From positions 1-64,000 of the forward strand of contig JBAZPO010000001.1 in the NCBI GenBank assembly GCA_041648175.1: 64,000 bases of DNA. The letters run 5' to 3'. Both the position numbers and the translations under genes were made by a program. Positions within the stretch are counted from its first letter, which is position 1; each line of letters opens with the position of its first letter. The DNA is from Desulfobaccales bacterium. GTDB lineage: Bacteria; Desulfobacterota; Desulfobaccia; Desulfobaccales; 0-14-0-80-60-11. Positions 24,247 to 33,625 of the stretch are shown here, piece after piece. The notes below the pieces were generated by a model, which saw only the letters and a list, made by a program, of their open reading frames with translations, had not been told where the DNA came from and searched no databases.

Positions 24247-24272
24247 CCATTTAAATATTACCGGTTGACAAT
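24239..24272. promoter_or_regulatory. BirA-type biotin operator
   Basis: Perfect 10-bp inverted repeat ATTGTCAACC and GGTTGACAAT separated by 14 bases (24249-24262). It closely matches the known BirA box TTGTAAACC-n14/16-GGTTTACAA and sits directly upstream of bioB, overlapping its -35 box. No birA gene is in the window. Biotinoyl-AMP-bound BirA would repress the whole bio operon here. Confidence 0.88.
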
Positions 24273-24418
24273 ACAATTCTGGAGGCCTCCAGATAAGAAA
24301 CTTGGAAAAGATATCAAATTATGTTAAAAGATTCGTTATCTAAACAAAAAAATAGCCATTATGGCGTTTGTCTTATTGTGATAGTTTTTAATTACAAATC
24401 CAATAGTAACATTTAATA

Positions 24419-25564
24419 ATGAACCTGACCTTCCTTGCCTCTAGCGTACTCCAGGCAATTGCGGTTCTCTTCCAATTCGCTGCAGCGATTTTTGCTCTGA
24501 AGTTAATTCGCGTTACCGGCAAATGGACTTCATGGATTCTGATCGCTGGCGCTTTTTGTCTCATGGCCATCCGGCGGTCGCTCTCGCTCTGGGATTTGCT
24601 GTCCGGGAACCCTGACGGGTTTATTAGCTCCTTAGATCTTCTGGATTCCATCTTCGCGCTGGCTATTTCCGCCCTCATGCTGGCCGGGGTGTTATCGATT
24701 TCTCCCTTGTTTCAAGCCATCAAACAGGCTACCGAAACCCTCCGTCGAGCCAAAGACGACTTGGAGATTCAAGTAACCCAGCGCACGATGGAACTGCGGG
24801 ATGCCAATGTCCACTTATCCGTGGAATTAGACGAGCGCCGGAAAGCCGAACGGCAGTTGGCTCAGTATGCCGAAGAACTGACACGCTCCAATGCGGAATT
24901 GGAGCAGTTTGCCTACGTCGCCTCCCATGACCTCCAGGAACCTCTGCGGATGGTGGCGAGCTTCACGCAACTCCTGGGGAAACGTTACCGGGGCAAACTC
25001 GATCAGGACGCCGACGAGTTTATCGGCTTCGCCGTGGACGGCGCCACCCGTATGCAGCGGTTGATCAACGATTTACTGGCTTACTCCCGGGTGGGGACCC
25101 GGGCTAAATCTTTTCAATTCACCGATTGCAATATCGTCTTTAGACAAACCCGGGATAACCTGGCAAAAGCCATAGAGGACAGCGGCGCCATCATATTCCA
25201 GGACCCCTTACCCACGGTTGAGGGGGACGAGATGCAGCTCATGCAGCTATTCCAAAACCTGGTGGCCAACGCCATTAAGTTTCGAGGCGCCGAGCCGCCA
25301 CAGATTCAGGTCTCGGCTAAGCAAAAAGGAACTGAATGGGTTTTCGCCGTCAAAGATAACGGTATAGGCATTGCACCGGAGCACCAGGAGCGCATATTTT
25401 CGATCTTTCAGCGGTTGCATCAACGCTCGGAGTATCCCGGCACCGGTATCGGCTTGGCCATTTGCAAAAAGATTGTGGAGCGCCACGGGGGCCGCATTTG
25501 GGTGCAATCGCAGTCCGGCAACGGCTCCACGTTTTATTTCAGCATTCCGAAGGGGAAACAGTAA
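24419..25564 (+). CDS. Membrane sensor histidine kinase
   Basis: 381 residues: three predicted membrane helices (about 7-30, 36-55, 74-96), a coiled-coil linker (105-165), HisKA with phospho-acceptor His170 in ASHDLQEPLR, and a HATPase domain with NAIKFRG, DNGIGIAPEHQ and GTGIGLAICKKIVERHGG. There is no periplasmic sensor domain, so the signal may be sensed in the membrane. The stop overlaps the next start (TAATG). This HisKA subtype is often paired with Rcp1-type single-domain regulators, exactly what follows. Confidence 0.88.
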   Translation: MNLTFLASSVLQAIAVLFQFAAAIFALKLIRVTGKWTSWILIAGAFCLMAIRRSLSLWDLLSGNPDGFISSLDLLDSIFALAISALMLAGVLSISPLFQAIKQATETLRRAKDDLEIQVTQRTMELRDANVHLSVELDERRKAERQLAQYAEELTRSNAELEQFAYVASHDLQEPLRMVASFTQLLGKRYRGKLDQDADEFIGFAVDGATRMQRLINDLLAYSRVGTRAKSFQFTDCNIVFRQTRDNLAKAIEDSGAIIFQDPLPTVEGDEMQLMQLFQNLVANAIKFRGAEPPQIQVSAKQKGTEWVFAVKDNGIGIAPEHQERIFSIFQRLHQRSEYPGTGIGLAICKKIVERHGGRIWVQSQSGNGSTFYFSIPKGKQ

Positions 25565-26016
25565 TGAAGGGAATTCCTAAAGCAGCCTGCAGGCCCATTG
25601 AAATCTTGATGGTGGAAGATAATCCCGGCGACGTCCGTCTGACCGTAGAAGCCCTCAAAGAGGCCAAGGTTCGGAACAACTTCCACACCGTGGAGGACGG
25701 GGTAGAGGCCATGGCTTACCTCCGGAGGCAAGGGCCTTATGCCGAGGCGCCCCGTCCGGACCTGGTCCTTTTAGACCTGAACCTTCCCAAGAAAAATGGC
25801 CGGGAGGTCTTGGCGGAGATCAAAGAAGACCCCGAGTTGAGACGTATCCCCGTGGTCATCCTGACGGTCTCCCAGGCTGAACAGGACATTTTGAAGAGCT
25901 ATAACCTGCACGCCAACTGCTATATCACCAAGCCGGTAGACCTCGATCAGTTTCTCGAGGTAGTAAAGTCCATCGAAAACTTCTGGTTGACGGTGGTCAT
26001 GCTGCCTCCGAGGTAA
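25564..26016 (+). CDS. Single-domain response regulator (Rcp1 type)
   Basis: 150 residues forming one receiver domain: acidic pair Glu18-Asp19 in MVEDNPGDVRLT, phospho-acceptor Asp71 in LLDLNLPKKNG, Thr/Ser in ILTVSQ and the conserved Lys in ITKPVDLDQF. No output domain. Start chosen at the ATG overlapping the kinase stop; an in-frame upstream start inside the kinase gene is rejected. It probably shuttles phosphate between the kinases on either side. Confidence 0.88.
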   Translation: MKGIPKAACRPIEILMVEDNPGDVRLTVEALKEAKVRNNFHTVEDGVEAMAYLRRQGPYAEAPRPDLVLLDLNLPKKNGREVLAEIKEDPELRRIPVVILTVSQAEQDILKSYNLHANCYITKPVDLDQFLEVVKSIENFWLTVVMLPPR

Positions 26017-26021
26017 GCGAA

Positions 26022-27464
26022 ATGATCAAAGCCCCTTTTAAAATCCTCCTGGTGGAGGATAATCCGGGTGACGCTCGCCTTTTCAAAGAGATGTTGGCCG
26101 ACGCCCGGGCTGAGGATCTTACCGTAGAGTGGGTGTCCCTGCTTGCCGATGGGCTGGAGCGGTTGAGGCGGGACACGTTCGACCTGGTCTTGCTGGATTT
26201 GGGCTTGCCCGACAGCTCAGGGCTAGACACCTTCATCAAAGCGCACGCCCAGGCGCCCCATATGCCCTTCGTGGTCTTGTCCGGCCTGGCTGATATAACC
26301 TTGGCCCTCACTGCGGTGCGACAGGGAGCCCAGGATTATCTCTTTAAAGATGAAATCGACTCCAACCAACTGTTGCGCGCCATACGTTACGCCACCCAGC
26401 GCAAGCAGGCCGAGCTGGCCCTGGAAGCTGAACGGAAAAAGCTCTATGCCGTTCTCAATAGCCTGCCCGCGTATGTTTACCTGAAGAAAGCCGACTTCAG
26501 CATCCCTTTTGCCAACCGCCGTTTCTCCGATACCTTTGGTGAACCGGCGAATAGGCACTGTTACGAGGTTCTTTGGAGCAGAAGCGAACCATGTGAGCAT
26601 TGCAAGGCCATCGAGGTTTTTAAGACCAAAACTCCTCAACAAGGGGAATGGACCTCTCCCCTGAATGGCCGCACCTATGAAGTCCACAACTATCCCTTCT
26701 GCGTCGATGACGATCTGCTGGTCTTGACCCTTGGACTGGACATCACAGAGCGCAAGCAGGCGGATGAGAAATTGCGGGAGTCGGAGCAAAACTTGCGCTA
26801 CCTGGCCTCCCAGCTCTTGACCGCCCAGGAACGCGAGCGCGAACGCATCTCCCGGGAATTACACGATGAACTGGGGCAGTCATTACTGGTCATGAAGCTC
26901 CAGGCCGGCTACATCGAAAAGCAGCTGCCTCAGGAGCAAGCTGTTCTCAAGCAGGAATGCCTTAAGCTGACCGGCCAATTCGATCAATTGGTGGATGAAG
27001 TCCGGCGCCTGGCTCGCGACTTGAGTCCAACCATGGTGAGGGATTTGGGATTAGCCTTGGCTTTAAATCGCCTCATCCGGGATTTTTCCCGCCTTTACGG
27101 TGTTCAAGCCGAAGTTGAACAGACAGATGTCATCGATCAACTCTTATCCCGGGAAGCCCAGATTAACATCTACCGGATCTTCCAGGAGTCCCTGACTAAT
27201 ATCGGCAAATACGCCCAGGCCTCGAGCCTCTGGATCGTTATCAAGGTAGAGGCTGGTCAGGTTTCCTTTTTGATCGCGGACAACGGCAAGGGCTTCAAAG
27301 TCGAGGAGGTTTGGGGCCGCGATCCCGCCAGCCGTGGCCTCGGATTGATGGCCATGGAGGAGCGGGTGCATATGATGGGAGGCGTTCTTGAAATTAAAAG
27401 CCAGGAAGGCCAAGGCACTCAACTGACCTTTAAAATTCCGGTGAGCCCCAGCCAGACGGGTTAG
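26022..27464 (+). CDS. Receiver-PAS-histidine kinase (HisKA_3) hybrid
   Basis: 480 residues: receiver domain (5-125, Asp59 in LLDLGLPDSSG), a PAS domain (about 135-245) with a three-cysteine patch (Cys180, Cys191, Cys194), then a NarX/LiaS-type kinase with His281 in RISRELHDELGQ and a HATPase ending. Having the receiver at the N-terminus means that kinase output is probably gated by upstream phosphorylation. It starts five bases after the single receiver gene. Kinases of this class usually act on NarL-type regulators; none is adjacent. Confidence 0.87.
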   Translation: MIKAPFKILLVEDNPGDARLFKEMLADARAEDLTVEWVSLLADGLERLRRDTFDLVLLDLGLPDSSGLDTFIKAHAQAPHMPFVVLSGLADITLALTAVRQGAQDYLFKDEIDSNQLLRAIRYATQRKQAELALEAERKKLYAVLNSLPAYVYLKKADFSIPFANRRFSDTFGEPANRHCYEVLWSRSEPCEHCKAIEVFKTKTPQQGEWTSPLNGRTYEVHNYPFCVDDDLLVLTLGLDITERKQADEKLRESEQNLRYLASQLLTAQERERERISRELHDELGQSLLVMKLQAGYIEKQLPQEQAVLKQECLKLTGQFDQLVDEVRRLARDLSPTMVRDLGLALALNRLIRDFSRLYGVQAEVEQTDVIDQLLSREAQINIYRIFQESLTNIGKYAQASSLWIVIKVEAGQVSFLIADNGKGFKVEEVWGRDPASRGLGLMAMEERVHMMGGVLEIKSQEGQGTQLTFKIPVSPSQTG

Positions 27465-27555
27465 CGCTTACCCTACACTTGTCGTCACAGGTGGGGGGGC
27501 CTCCGGGCCAGCCTCTGTTCTTGATAAACCCTGACCCATTTAAATCAAACGTTCC

Positions 27556-29835
27556 TCACCGCCGCGGCACATAAACCTCTCGGGCCTTGATGCCGTCAGA
27601 GGGGCCGATGAGGCCTTCTTTCTCCATGGTTTCGATCATGCGGGCCGCCCGGTTGTAACCCACCCGCAGCCGCCGCTGCAGCATGGAAATAGAGGCGTTC
27701 CGGGTCTCAGCTACCAGTTCTACCGCGTCGGCGTATTTTTCGTCCTTATCGCCGTTTTCAGCGATCTCTTCTTCGTGCTCCTTCAAATCCGTAATCCCGG
27801 CCTCATAATCCGGCGCTCCTTGGGCCTTCAAGTATTCCGCCACCCGGCTCACTTCCTCGTCGGAGACATAGGGCCCGTGGATGCGCTTCAAGCGGGAGGT
27901 GCCCGGTGGCATGAATAGAAGGTCGCCCTTGCCCAAAAGGCGTTCAGCCCCCATGGCGTCCAGGATGACCCGGGAATCAGCCCGGGCCGAGACCTGGTAA
28001 GAGACGCGGGTAGGGAAATTGGCCTTGATAAGACCCGTGATGACGTCCACAGAGGGCCGCTGAGTGGCCACGATCAGGTGGATTCCCGAGGCCCGGGCCT
28101 TCTGGGCCAGTCGGATCAAGTATTCTTCCGTGTCCCGGGATGATACCAGCATCAGATCCGCCAGTTCATCGATGACGATAACCAGATACGGCAAAGAGCG
28201 GGGCAGGATGCCTTCCTCGATGCGGGGGTCCGGCTTCTTGACCCCGGCCTTCTGGTTGTAGCCCTCGATGTTGCGCACGCTCAAATCGCTCAGCAGGGCG
28301 TAGCGCCGCTCCATCTCCCCCACGGCCCAATGCAAGGCGGTGGTGGCCTCCTTGGGGTTGAACACCACCGGGTGGAGCAAGTGCGGGATGCGCTCGTACA
28401 TGGAGAGCTCGATGCGCTTGGGGTCCACCATCAGGAACCTCACCTCCTGAGGGGTTGCCTTGAAGAGGATGCTCAGGATCATGGCGTTGAGCCCTACGCT
28501 CTTGCCGCTGCCGGTGGCTCCGGCGATGAGCAGATGGGGCATCTTGGCCAGATCGGTGACAACCGGGGTCCCCATAATGTCTTTGCCCAGGGCCAAAGTC
28601 AGCCGGGAGGCGGATTTCTGGTAGGTGCCGTCCGCCAAAATCTCCCGCAGAGCTACCACCTGGCGCTTGGGGTTGGGCACCTCGATGCCCAAGACTCCTT
28701 TGCCCGGCACCGGCGCCACGATCCGGATGGACAGGGCCTTCAGGGCCAGGGCCAAATCATCCGCTAGCCCGGTGATCTTGCTGATCTTGACCCCCAGGGC
28801 CGGTTCGTACTCAAAGCGGCTCACCACCGGGCCAGTCATGATCGCGGTCACCCGGCCATCCACCCCGAAAGAGCGCAGCGTGTCTTCCAACTTTTGCGCC
28901 TGGGCCAGCATGGCGTTTTCTTGCACTTGGTGGTTCCAGGGGGGCGATGGGTCCAAAAGGTCCAGACCCGGCAGGGTGAAGACACCGTTAGCTGCGGCTT
29001 TCCGGGGCTTGGCGGGCGTCTCCGGGGTGGAAGCTGGCGACCCCGAGACCGACGGCGTCACCACCGGCACTTCATCGCCTCCGGTCTGAGTCGCGTTTTG
29101 GGTAATGATCTGCCGCCCCACTTTGGGCCGGCGGGGGGTGTAAGGCGGCGCCTCCGGAAACTCCTCCTCCTCCGCCCGGGGCCAGACCAAACCCCAGGCC
29201 GATCGCAGCATTTGGCCCAGCAGGGCCATGAGCCCTACAAAAGACAAGCGGGTTGCTCCCATAACCCCCATGAGCAAGGCCAACCCCAGGGCCAGGGCAG
29301 CCCCAGCCGGATTGAGAGCGGACAACAGAGTCCCGGCAATGAACTTGCCCAGACCGCCGCCGCCATAGATCAACTCGCCCCCCCATCTGACCGCCGGCCA
29401 CCCAAGGGATAGCAGTCCCGCTGCGGCCAACAGCCCCCCCAGGCCCGAAACGGTTTGGGGCCAGCCCAGATCCTCCAGGCCCTCATTATGGGACTGCCAG
29501 GCCAGACCCAGGAGCATTAGCGGCAAAAAGAACGAGGCCAGCCCCAGCCCCCAGATGAGGTAAGCGGCCAGCAGGGCTCCGGCTTTTCCCGCGGCATTAT
29601 GCACCGCCGCGACTTTCCACATGGCAACCAGCCCCTGGGGGTCCACCGGAGAGCGACTCGCCAGGGCCAAGAGGAAAAACCCCGCCAACCCCAACAACAA
29701 CAAGGCCGCCATCTCCTGGCCCAGCCGCCGCTGCCAGGAAACCTCGGGCGCGGTCGCAACTTTGGGCGCAGGCGGAGCCTTAGGCTTCCGAGAGTTGGTC
29801 TTCTTTTTATTGTTAGGCGTTTCGCTTTTGGCCAT
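27556..29835 (-). CDS. ftsK: DNA translocase FtsK/SpoIIIE
   Basis: Septal DNA pump that clears the chromosome during division. 759 residues: a basic start, four membrane helices (about 35-200), a short Pro/Thr-rich linker, the RecA-like motor with GATGSGKSVGLN and LMLVSSRDTEEYLIRLAQKARA, and a C-terminal gamma winged helix (about 695-759, ASISMLQRRLRVGYNRAARMI) that would read KOPS-like sequences. Length is usual for the short-linker type. Transcribed alone; no neighbour dependence is visible. Confidence 0.95.
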   Translation of the reverse strand: MAKSETPNNKKKTNSRKPKAPPAPKVATAPEVSWQRRLGQEMAALLLLGLAGFFLLALASRSPVDPQGLVAMWKVAAVHNAAGKAGALLAAYLIWGLGLASFFLPLMLLGLAWQSHNEGLEDLGWPQTVSGLGGLLAAAGLLSLGWPAVRWGGELIYGGGGLGKFIAGTLLSALNPAGAALALGLALLMGVMGATRLSFVGLMALLGQMLRSAWGLVWPRAEEEEFPEAPPYTPRRPKVGRQIITQNATQTGGDEVPVVTPSVSGSPASTPETPAKPRKAAANGVFTLPGLDLLDPSPPWNHQVQENAMLAQAQKLEDTLRSFGVDGRVTAIMTGPVVSRFEYEPALGVKISKITGLADDLALALKALSIRIVAPVPGKGVLGIEVPNPKRQVVALREILADGTYQKSASRLTLALGKDIMGTPVVTDLAKMPHLLIAGATGSGKSVGLNAMILSILFKATPQEVRFLMVDPKRIELSMYERIPHLLHPVVFNPKEATTALHWAVGEMERRYALLSDLSVRNIEGYNQKAGVKKPDPRIEEGILPRSLPYLVIVIDELADLMLVSSRDTEEYLIRLAQKARASGIHLIVATQRPSVDVITGLIKANFPTRVSYQVSARADSRVILDAMGAERLLGKGDLLFMPPGTSRLKRIHGPYVSDEEVSRVAEYLKAQGAPDYEAGITDLKEHEEEIAENGDKDEKYADAVELVAETRNASISMLQRRLRVGYNRAARMIETMEKEGLIGPSDGIKAREVYVPRR

Positions 29836-29994
29836 AGCGCTGAGATTAAGAATTGATTAGTAAACCTTTTGATTCCAGCATGTTACCCATTAATGCCTGA
29901 ATTTTCAATAAATTGCAATAAATTTCTTGATTCTGCCCGGATTTATCACTTTAGGGGTGGGTTTCAAATCCGCCCCTACAACGCCATGTTGACC

Positions 29995-30597
29995 CTACTC
30001 CGATTCCACCGCGCCCACGAACTCCGGCGCCTCCGCTGCCGCGGTGGCAGCCAGGCGCCGCCGGGAAGTGATGCCCTCAAGGCTGGGCATGATGAAATGC
30101 AAGGCTACGGGCGTTATGGATAATTGCTCAAAGACTTCTAGATCCGCCTCGGCCACCGCCTGTTCCCAAAATTGGTCGCGAGCCTTATCCTTGGACCCAT
30201 AGGCCAGTTCGAAGTAAACCCGCCTGATTTGGGCCGTGGCCAAGAGCTTAAGACACACGAAACAAGGCTGCAAGGTGACGTAGAGGGTTGCGCCCTTGAT
30301 GGCCACACCGTAGCGCGCCGCCTGAGCGATGGCGTTGGCCTCGGCGTGGGAGGCCCGGCAATAGTTATACTTGTCCATATCGGCGATATTCAAGGCCCGA
30401 CGATGGCAATAGGGGCTTCCATCCGCCATAATCTGATCGGAGCAGTGGGGCGCCCCAGGCATGGAGCCGTTATAGCCCGTGGCCAGGATTTGCTTATCCT
30501 TCACCAACACCGCGCCCGTGGGCCGGGAGTTGCAGGTGCTGCGCGTGCTCACCAGCTTAGCGATGAGCATAAAATATTCATCCCAGGAAGGTCGCAT
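29995..30597 (-). CDS. Deoxycytidylate deaminase (ComEB type)
   Basis: Zinc deaminase turning dCMP into dUMP for thymidylate synthesis. Seen in 200 residues: PTGAVLVKD, ATGYNGSMPGAPHC, catalytic His84-Ala-Glu86 in HAEANAIAQAA, and zinc cysteines Cys112/Cys115 in PCFVCLKLL. The last 40 residues are an extra tail not shared with short family members. dCMP is preferred over other cytidine substrates because of the NGSMPGAPHC region typical of this group. Confidence 0.85.
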   Translation of the reverse strand: MRPSWDEYFMLIAKLVSTRSTCNSRPTGAVLVKDKQILATGYNGSMPGAPHCSDQIMADGSPYCHRRALNIADMDKYNYCRASHAEANAIAQAARYGVAIKGATLYVTLQPCFVCLKLLATAQIRRVYFELAYGSKDKARDQFWEQAVAEADLEVFEQLSITPVALHFIMPSLEGITSRRRLAATAAAEAPEFVGAVESE

Positions 30598-30626
30598 AAT
30601 TCCTCAAATTATTGAAGTTTTGGTGG

Positions 30627-30645
30627 CACAGGCGTCTCGCCTGTG
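30627..30645. repeat. REP palindrome copy 2 (downstream of RAYT)
   Basis: CACAGGCGTCTCGCCTGTG preceded by GTGG. It is in inverted orientation to the copy at 31117-31135, so the two bracket the RAYT gene, as in a REP-RAYT (BIME-like) unit. Confidence 0.9.
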
Positions 30646-30651
30646 CACCTT

Positions 30652-31152
30652 TTATTCATTCTTGATATAGAGCCAGGGATAATCCTCCGACCTTTCGGCC
30701 AATTCCCGCTTTACTGGATTATTCATAATATACTGCCATTTCTCCAATAATTCAGGCTCATCCCGAACAATGCGATCATAGCGCTCATCCTGCCAGAGAG
30801 ACCCGCGGCTGCCCCTGAGTCGATTAATTTGGTGAACACTGAAGCTTTTGACACTATGAATAATCTCCGCCAGGTCATAAACCCCGCCGCTTTGAGGTAA
30901 AGCCAGCGGTTGAACTAAGGTATGCACATGGTCAGGCATGACCACCGCGGCATATAAAGTCCATTTGAGGCCATCCCAATGCTGAAGCGACTCCAAAGTA
31001 ATGGTCCGTTCCTCGGGAGAAAGGACTTCGCCCTTTCTACAACGCCAGGTAAGGAAATAGACACTGCCGGGGTGCTGCCAGTGTGGCAGGGTTCTTATAG
31101 TAATTTTAAAGGATTGCACAGGCGAGACGCCTGTGCCACCAGGTTTTTTCAT
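30652..31152 (-). CDS. REP-associated tyrosine transposase (RAYT)
   Basis: Y1-type HUH single-strand nuclease of the TnpA_REP group, thought to move or maintain REP palindromes. Seen: the start region LPHWQHPGSVYFLTWRC, the HUH motif in MPDHVHTLV, and the Tyr helix WQYIMNNPVKRELAE. The ATG at 31152 lies outside the REP, so residues 4-12 are translated REP sequence (PGGTGVSPV). A GTG at 31119, at the inner REP edge, would give the usual family N-terminus. The catalytic Tyr, HxH and NPVK residues are present, so the gene looks intact. Confidence 0.88.
   Translation of the reverse strand: MKKPGGTGVSPVQSFKITIRTLPHWQHPGSVYFLTWRCRKGEVLSPEERTITLESLQHWDGLKWTLYAAVVMPDHVHTLVQPLALPQSGGVYDLAEIIHSVKSFSVHQINRLRGSRGSLWQDERYDRIVRDEPELLEKWQYIMNNPVKRELAERSEDYPWLYIKNE
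31117..31135. repeat. REP palindrome copy 3 (upstream end of RAYT)
   Basis: CACAGGCGAGACGCCTGTG followed by GCCACC. It overlaps the 5' end of the RAYT frame and is the inverted mate of the copy at 30627-30645. Confidence 0.9.
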
Positions 31153-31198
31153 TTTTTCTTGTGAGGGCAGCCCTTGTTTTACAATAAAATATTGAACG

Positions 31199-32128
31199 CT
31201 ATTTTCTAAGAAATTCCTTGACCAGCCTCGTGGTCGCGGCCGGCTCCTCTTCCGGCGGCATATGGCCGCATTTGGGCAGGATGACCAGCTCGGAGTTGGG
31301 AATATCCCGTTTGAAATTCTTCCCTACTGACAGCGGCACCACCTCGTCTTCTTCGCCCCAGATAACCAGGACTGGCACGCTGATGGTCTTGTACTGGGCG
31401 ACGAGGGCGTCGATGTCATCCGGGACAATCTGCTTAGCGGTCTGCACCACGGCCTCCCGGGCCCCCGGCAGGCTGCCGTAGTAGGCATAGGTATCGATCT
31501 GCTCTTCGGTAATCTTATCATCATAATAATAACATTTTTTCAGCACCAGGGCGGCGGCGAACCGGGGCGAGACCAACTTACCTCCCACCGAACCGAGGAC
31601 GGGCGCCTTGGCCAGCCAGATAAACCAGGGCATCTTTTGGGGGTAGCCCGCGCTGTCTACGAGCACCAGGCTCTTGATCCTTGCAGGTTGGTCCTCCCGC
31701 ACCTTCAGGTAGGTCATGAGGGTCACCCCACCGCCCATGGAATGGCCCATGATGACCACATCGTGCAAGTCCTGGCTGCGGATGAAAGCTGTTACCATAT
31801 CAGCCTGGTCGCTCACCGCATACTTGCCGTCCTCGGGCTTGTCCGACAGGCCGTAGCCTTTGAGGTCAACGGCAAAAACCCGGTGATCCTGAGCCAACGC
31901 CGGAGCCAGGAAACGCCAGGAGTAGGAACAGCCCCCAAAGCCATGCAAAAGAATGATGGGCGGCCCCTGCCCCGCCTCAAAGTAATTGATCCTGACGCCC
32001 TGATAATCAAAGGTTTTCTGCTGCCCCAACGACTGTTCCAGGCTGACCGTCGGCGCCGGCACATGGGCACAGCCGGCCAGTATCATAAGTTGAAGAAACC
32101 CTATCAAAAGAATCTTAATTGGTCGCAT
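31199..32128 (-). CDS. Lipoprotein alpha/beta hydrolase
   Basis: 309 residues with a lipoprotein signal peptide, lipobox LAGC with Cys20, so it is anchored to the outside of a membrane. Hydrolase core: HGFGG oxyanion region, nucleophile Ser in GHSMGGG, acid Asp in GEEDEVVPL and His in CGHMPPEE. The lid region contains a KKCYYYDDKITEEQ stretch. Family members hydrolyse varied esters or C-C bonds; the substrate here is not known. Confidence 0.83.
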   Translation of the reverse strand: MRPIKILLIGFLQLMILAGCAHVPAPTVSLEQSLGQQKTFDYQGVRINYFEAGQGPPIILLHGFGGCSYSWRFLAPALAQDHRVFAVDLKGYGLSDKPEDGKYAVSDQADMVTAFIRSQDLHDVVIMGHSMGGGVTLMTYLKVREDQPARIKSLVLVDSAGYPQKMPWFIWLAKAPVLGSVGGKLVSPRFAAALVLKKCYYYDDKITEEQIDTYAYYGSLPGAREAVVQTAKQIVPDDIDALVAQYKTISVPVLVIWGEEDEVVPLSVGKNFKRDIPNSELVILPKCGHMPPEEEPAATTRLVKEFLRK

Positions 32129-32236
32129 GATTCCTTATTCGGAAAAGCCAAAAGGTTGCTTAAATGCGATTGCAACTTATTTGAAAAATCGTCTTATCCC
32201 GACTTATCTTCCTAAAATCACATGCTAACAAACTCC

Positions 32237-33538
32237 CTACCGCAAATCAATTACCAGCGGCGAGGTCTCGGCCTCCCGATTGAGGGATCCCGGTTCCACC
32301 AGTTTTACCCGGGGCTGGACGCCGATGCCCTGGGCCAGCTTGTGGGCGATCTGTTGCAACATCTCCCGTTGTTTGGTCATTTTATCGAAGAACAATTCTT
32401 CCCGGACCTCAATGCGCACCTCCAGGTAGTCCAGGTGCCCCTCCCGGCCCACCACTAGTTGATAGGCGGGTTCCTCCCCCTGGAGGGCGGCCAGCACCTG
32501 CCCCACCCGGTTGGGAAAGATGTTGGTCCCCTTGACGATGACCACTTCGTCGGCCCGGCCCTCGATGCGGCTCATGCGGGCCAGGCTCCGGCCGCAGGGG
32601 CAGGGCTCGTAAAACAGGCGCACCAGATCGCCGGTGCGGAAACGCACCAGGGGGGTGGCTTCCCGGGTGAGGGTGGTGATGACCAGTTCCCCCAGTTCGC
32701 CGGGAGGAAGCAGAGCGCCGGTCACCGGGTCGATAACCTGGGGCAGAAAGTGGTCCTCGCTGACGTGCATGCCCGGCAGAGAGCGCTCGGCGCACTCTCC
32801 CGCCACGCCGGGACCCATGGCTTCGGACAGGGCGTAATGGTCCAGGGCCGCGGTATAGAGGCGGGACTCGATTTCGGCCCGCATGGCCTCGGTCCAGGGC
32901 TCCCCGGCCAACAGCGCCAGCTTAAGATGGAGGCTTTTGGGGTCAACCCCCATGGCCTCCATTTCGTCGGCCAACACCAGGGCGTAAGACGGCGTGGAGA
33001 CCAGGACAGTGGTGCGGTAATCCCGCATGACCTGAACCTGGCGGGCGGTGAAGCCGGGGCCGCTGGGAATCACCGAGGCCCCCAGAAGCTCCACCCCGTA
33101 ATGGATGCCAAAGGCGCTGGTGAGGAGGCTGTAGCTCAAGGTCACCTGGACCACGTCTTCCCGGTCCACCCCCGCATTAGTGAGGATGCGGGCCGAGAGG
33201 TTGGCCCAGTGGCGCAAATCCCGGGCGGTATAGCCCATGACAATGGGGTTGCCGGGGCTACCGGTGGAGGAGTGGATGCGCACCACTTCCCTCAGCGGCA
33301 CCGCAAACATCTCGTAAGGATAAGCCCGGGCCAGATCGTGGCGCGTGGTGAAGGGGAGGCGAGCCAGATCATCCAGGGACTGACAGTCCTCGGGCAGGAA
33401 ACCCAGGTCGTCGAACTTCTTCTTGTAGAATTTGACGTTCTTATAGACCCGGGTAAGGGTGGCCTGGAGCCGCTCCAGTTGCAGTTGCACCAATTCCTCC
33501 CGCGCCATCTGTTCCGCCTCTCTATCGAAGATCGCCAT
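32237..33538 (-). CDS. paaK: Phenylacetate-CoA ligase family protein (PaaK)
   Basis: AMP-forming acyl-CoA ligase of 433 residues. Seen: the ATP motif HSSTGSPGNPIVMGYT, the LPFTTRHDL and GAEPW-like GEPWTEAMR region, VRFRTGDLVRL, and the C-terminal hinge GRADEVVIVKGTNIFP. It probably activates phenylacetate or a related aryl acid made from aromatic amino acids. It lies directly upstream of livGFMH in chromosome order on the same strand, a frequent pairing in anaerobes that take up and degrade amino acids. Confidence 0.88.
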   Translation of the reverse strand: MAIFDREAEQMAREELVQLQLERLQATLTRVYKNVKFYKKKFDDLGFLPEDCQSLDDLARLPFTTRHDLARAYPYEMFAVPLREVVRIHSSTGSPGNPIVMGYTARDLRHWANLSARILTNAGVDREDVVQVTLSYSLLTSAFGIHYGVELLGASVIPSGPGFTARQVQVMRDYRTTVLVSTPSYALVLADEMEAMGVDPKSLHLKLALLAGEPWTEAMRAEIESRLYTAALDHYALSEAMGPGVAGECAERSLPGMHVSEDHFLPQVIDPVTGALLPPGELGELVITTLTREATPLVRFRTGDLVRLFYEPCPCGRSLARMSRIEGRADEVVIVKGTNIFPNRVGQVLAALQGEEPAYQLVVGREGHLDYLEVRIEVREELFFDKMTKQREMLQQIAHKLAQGIGVQPRVKLVEPGSLNREAETSPLVIDLR

Positions 33539-33625
33539 GGGCTTCGCCCCCGTTTTCTCTATAGTTTATAGATAGAAAATTACCAAAGGCGGGATGCGCT
33601 CCGCTTTCCCGCCCTACCTGCCTGG

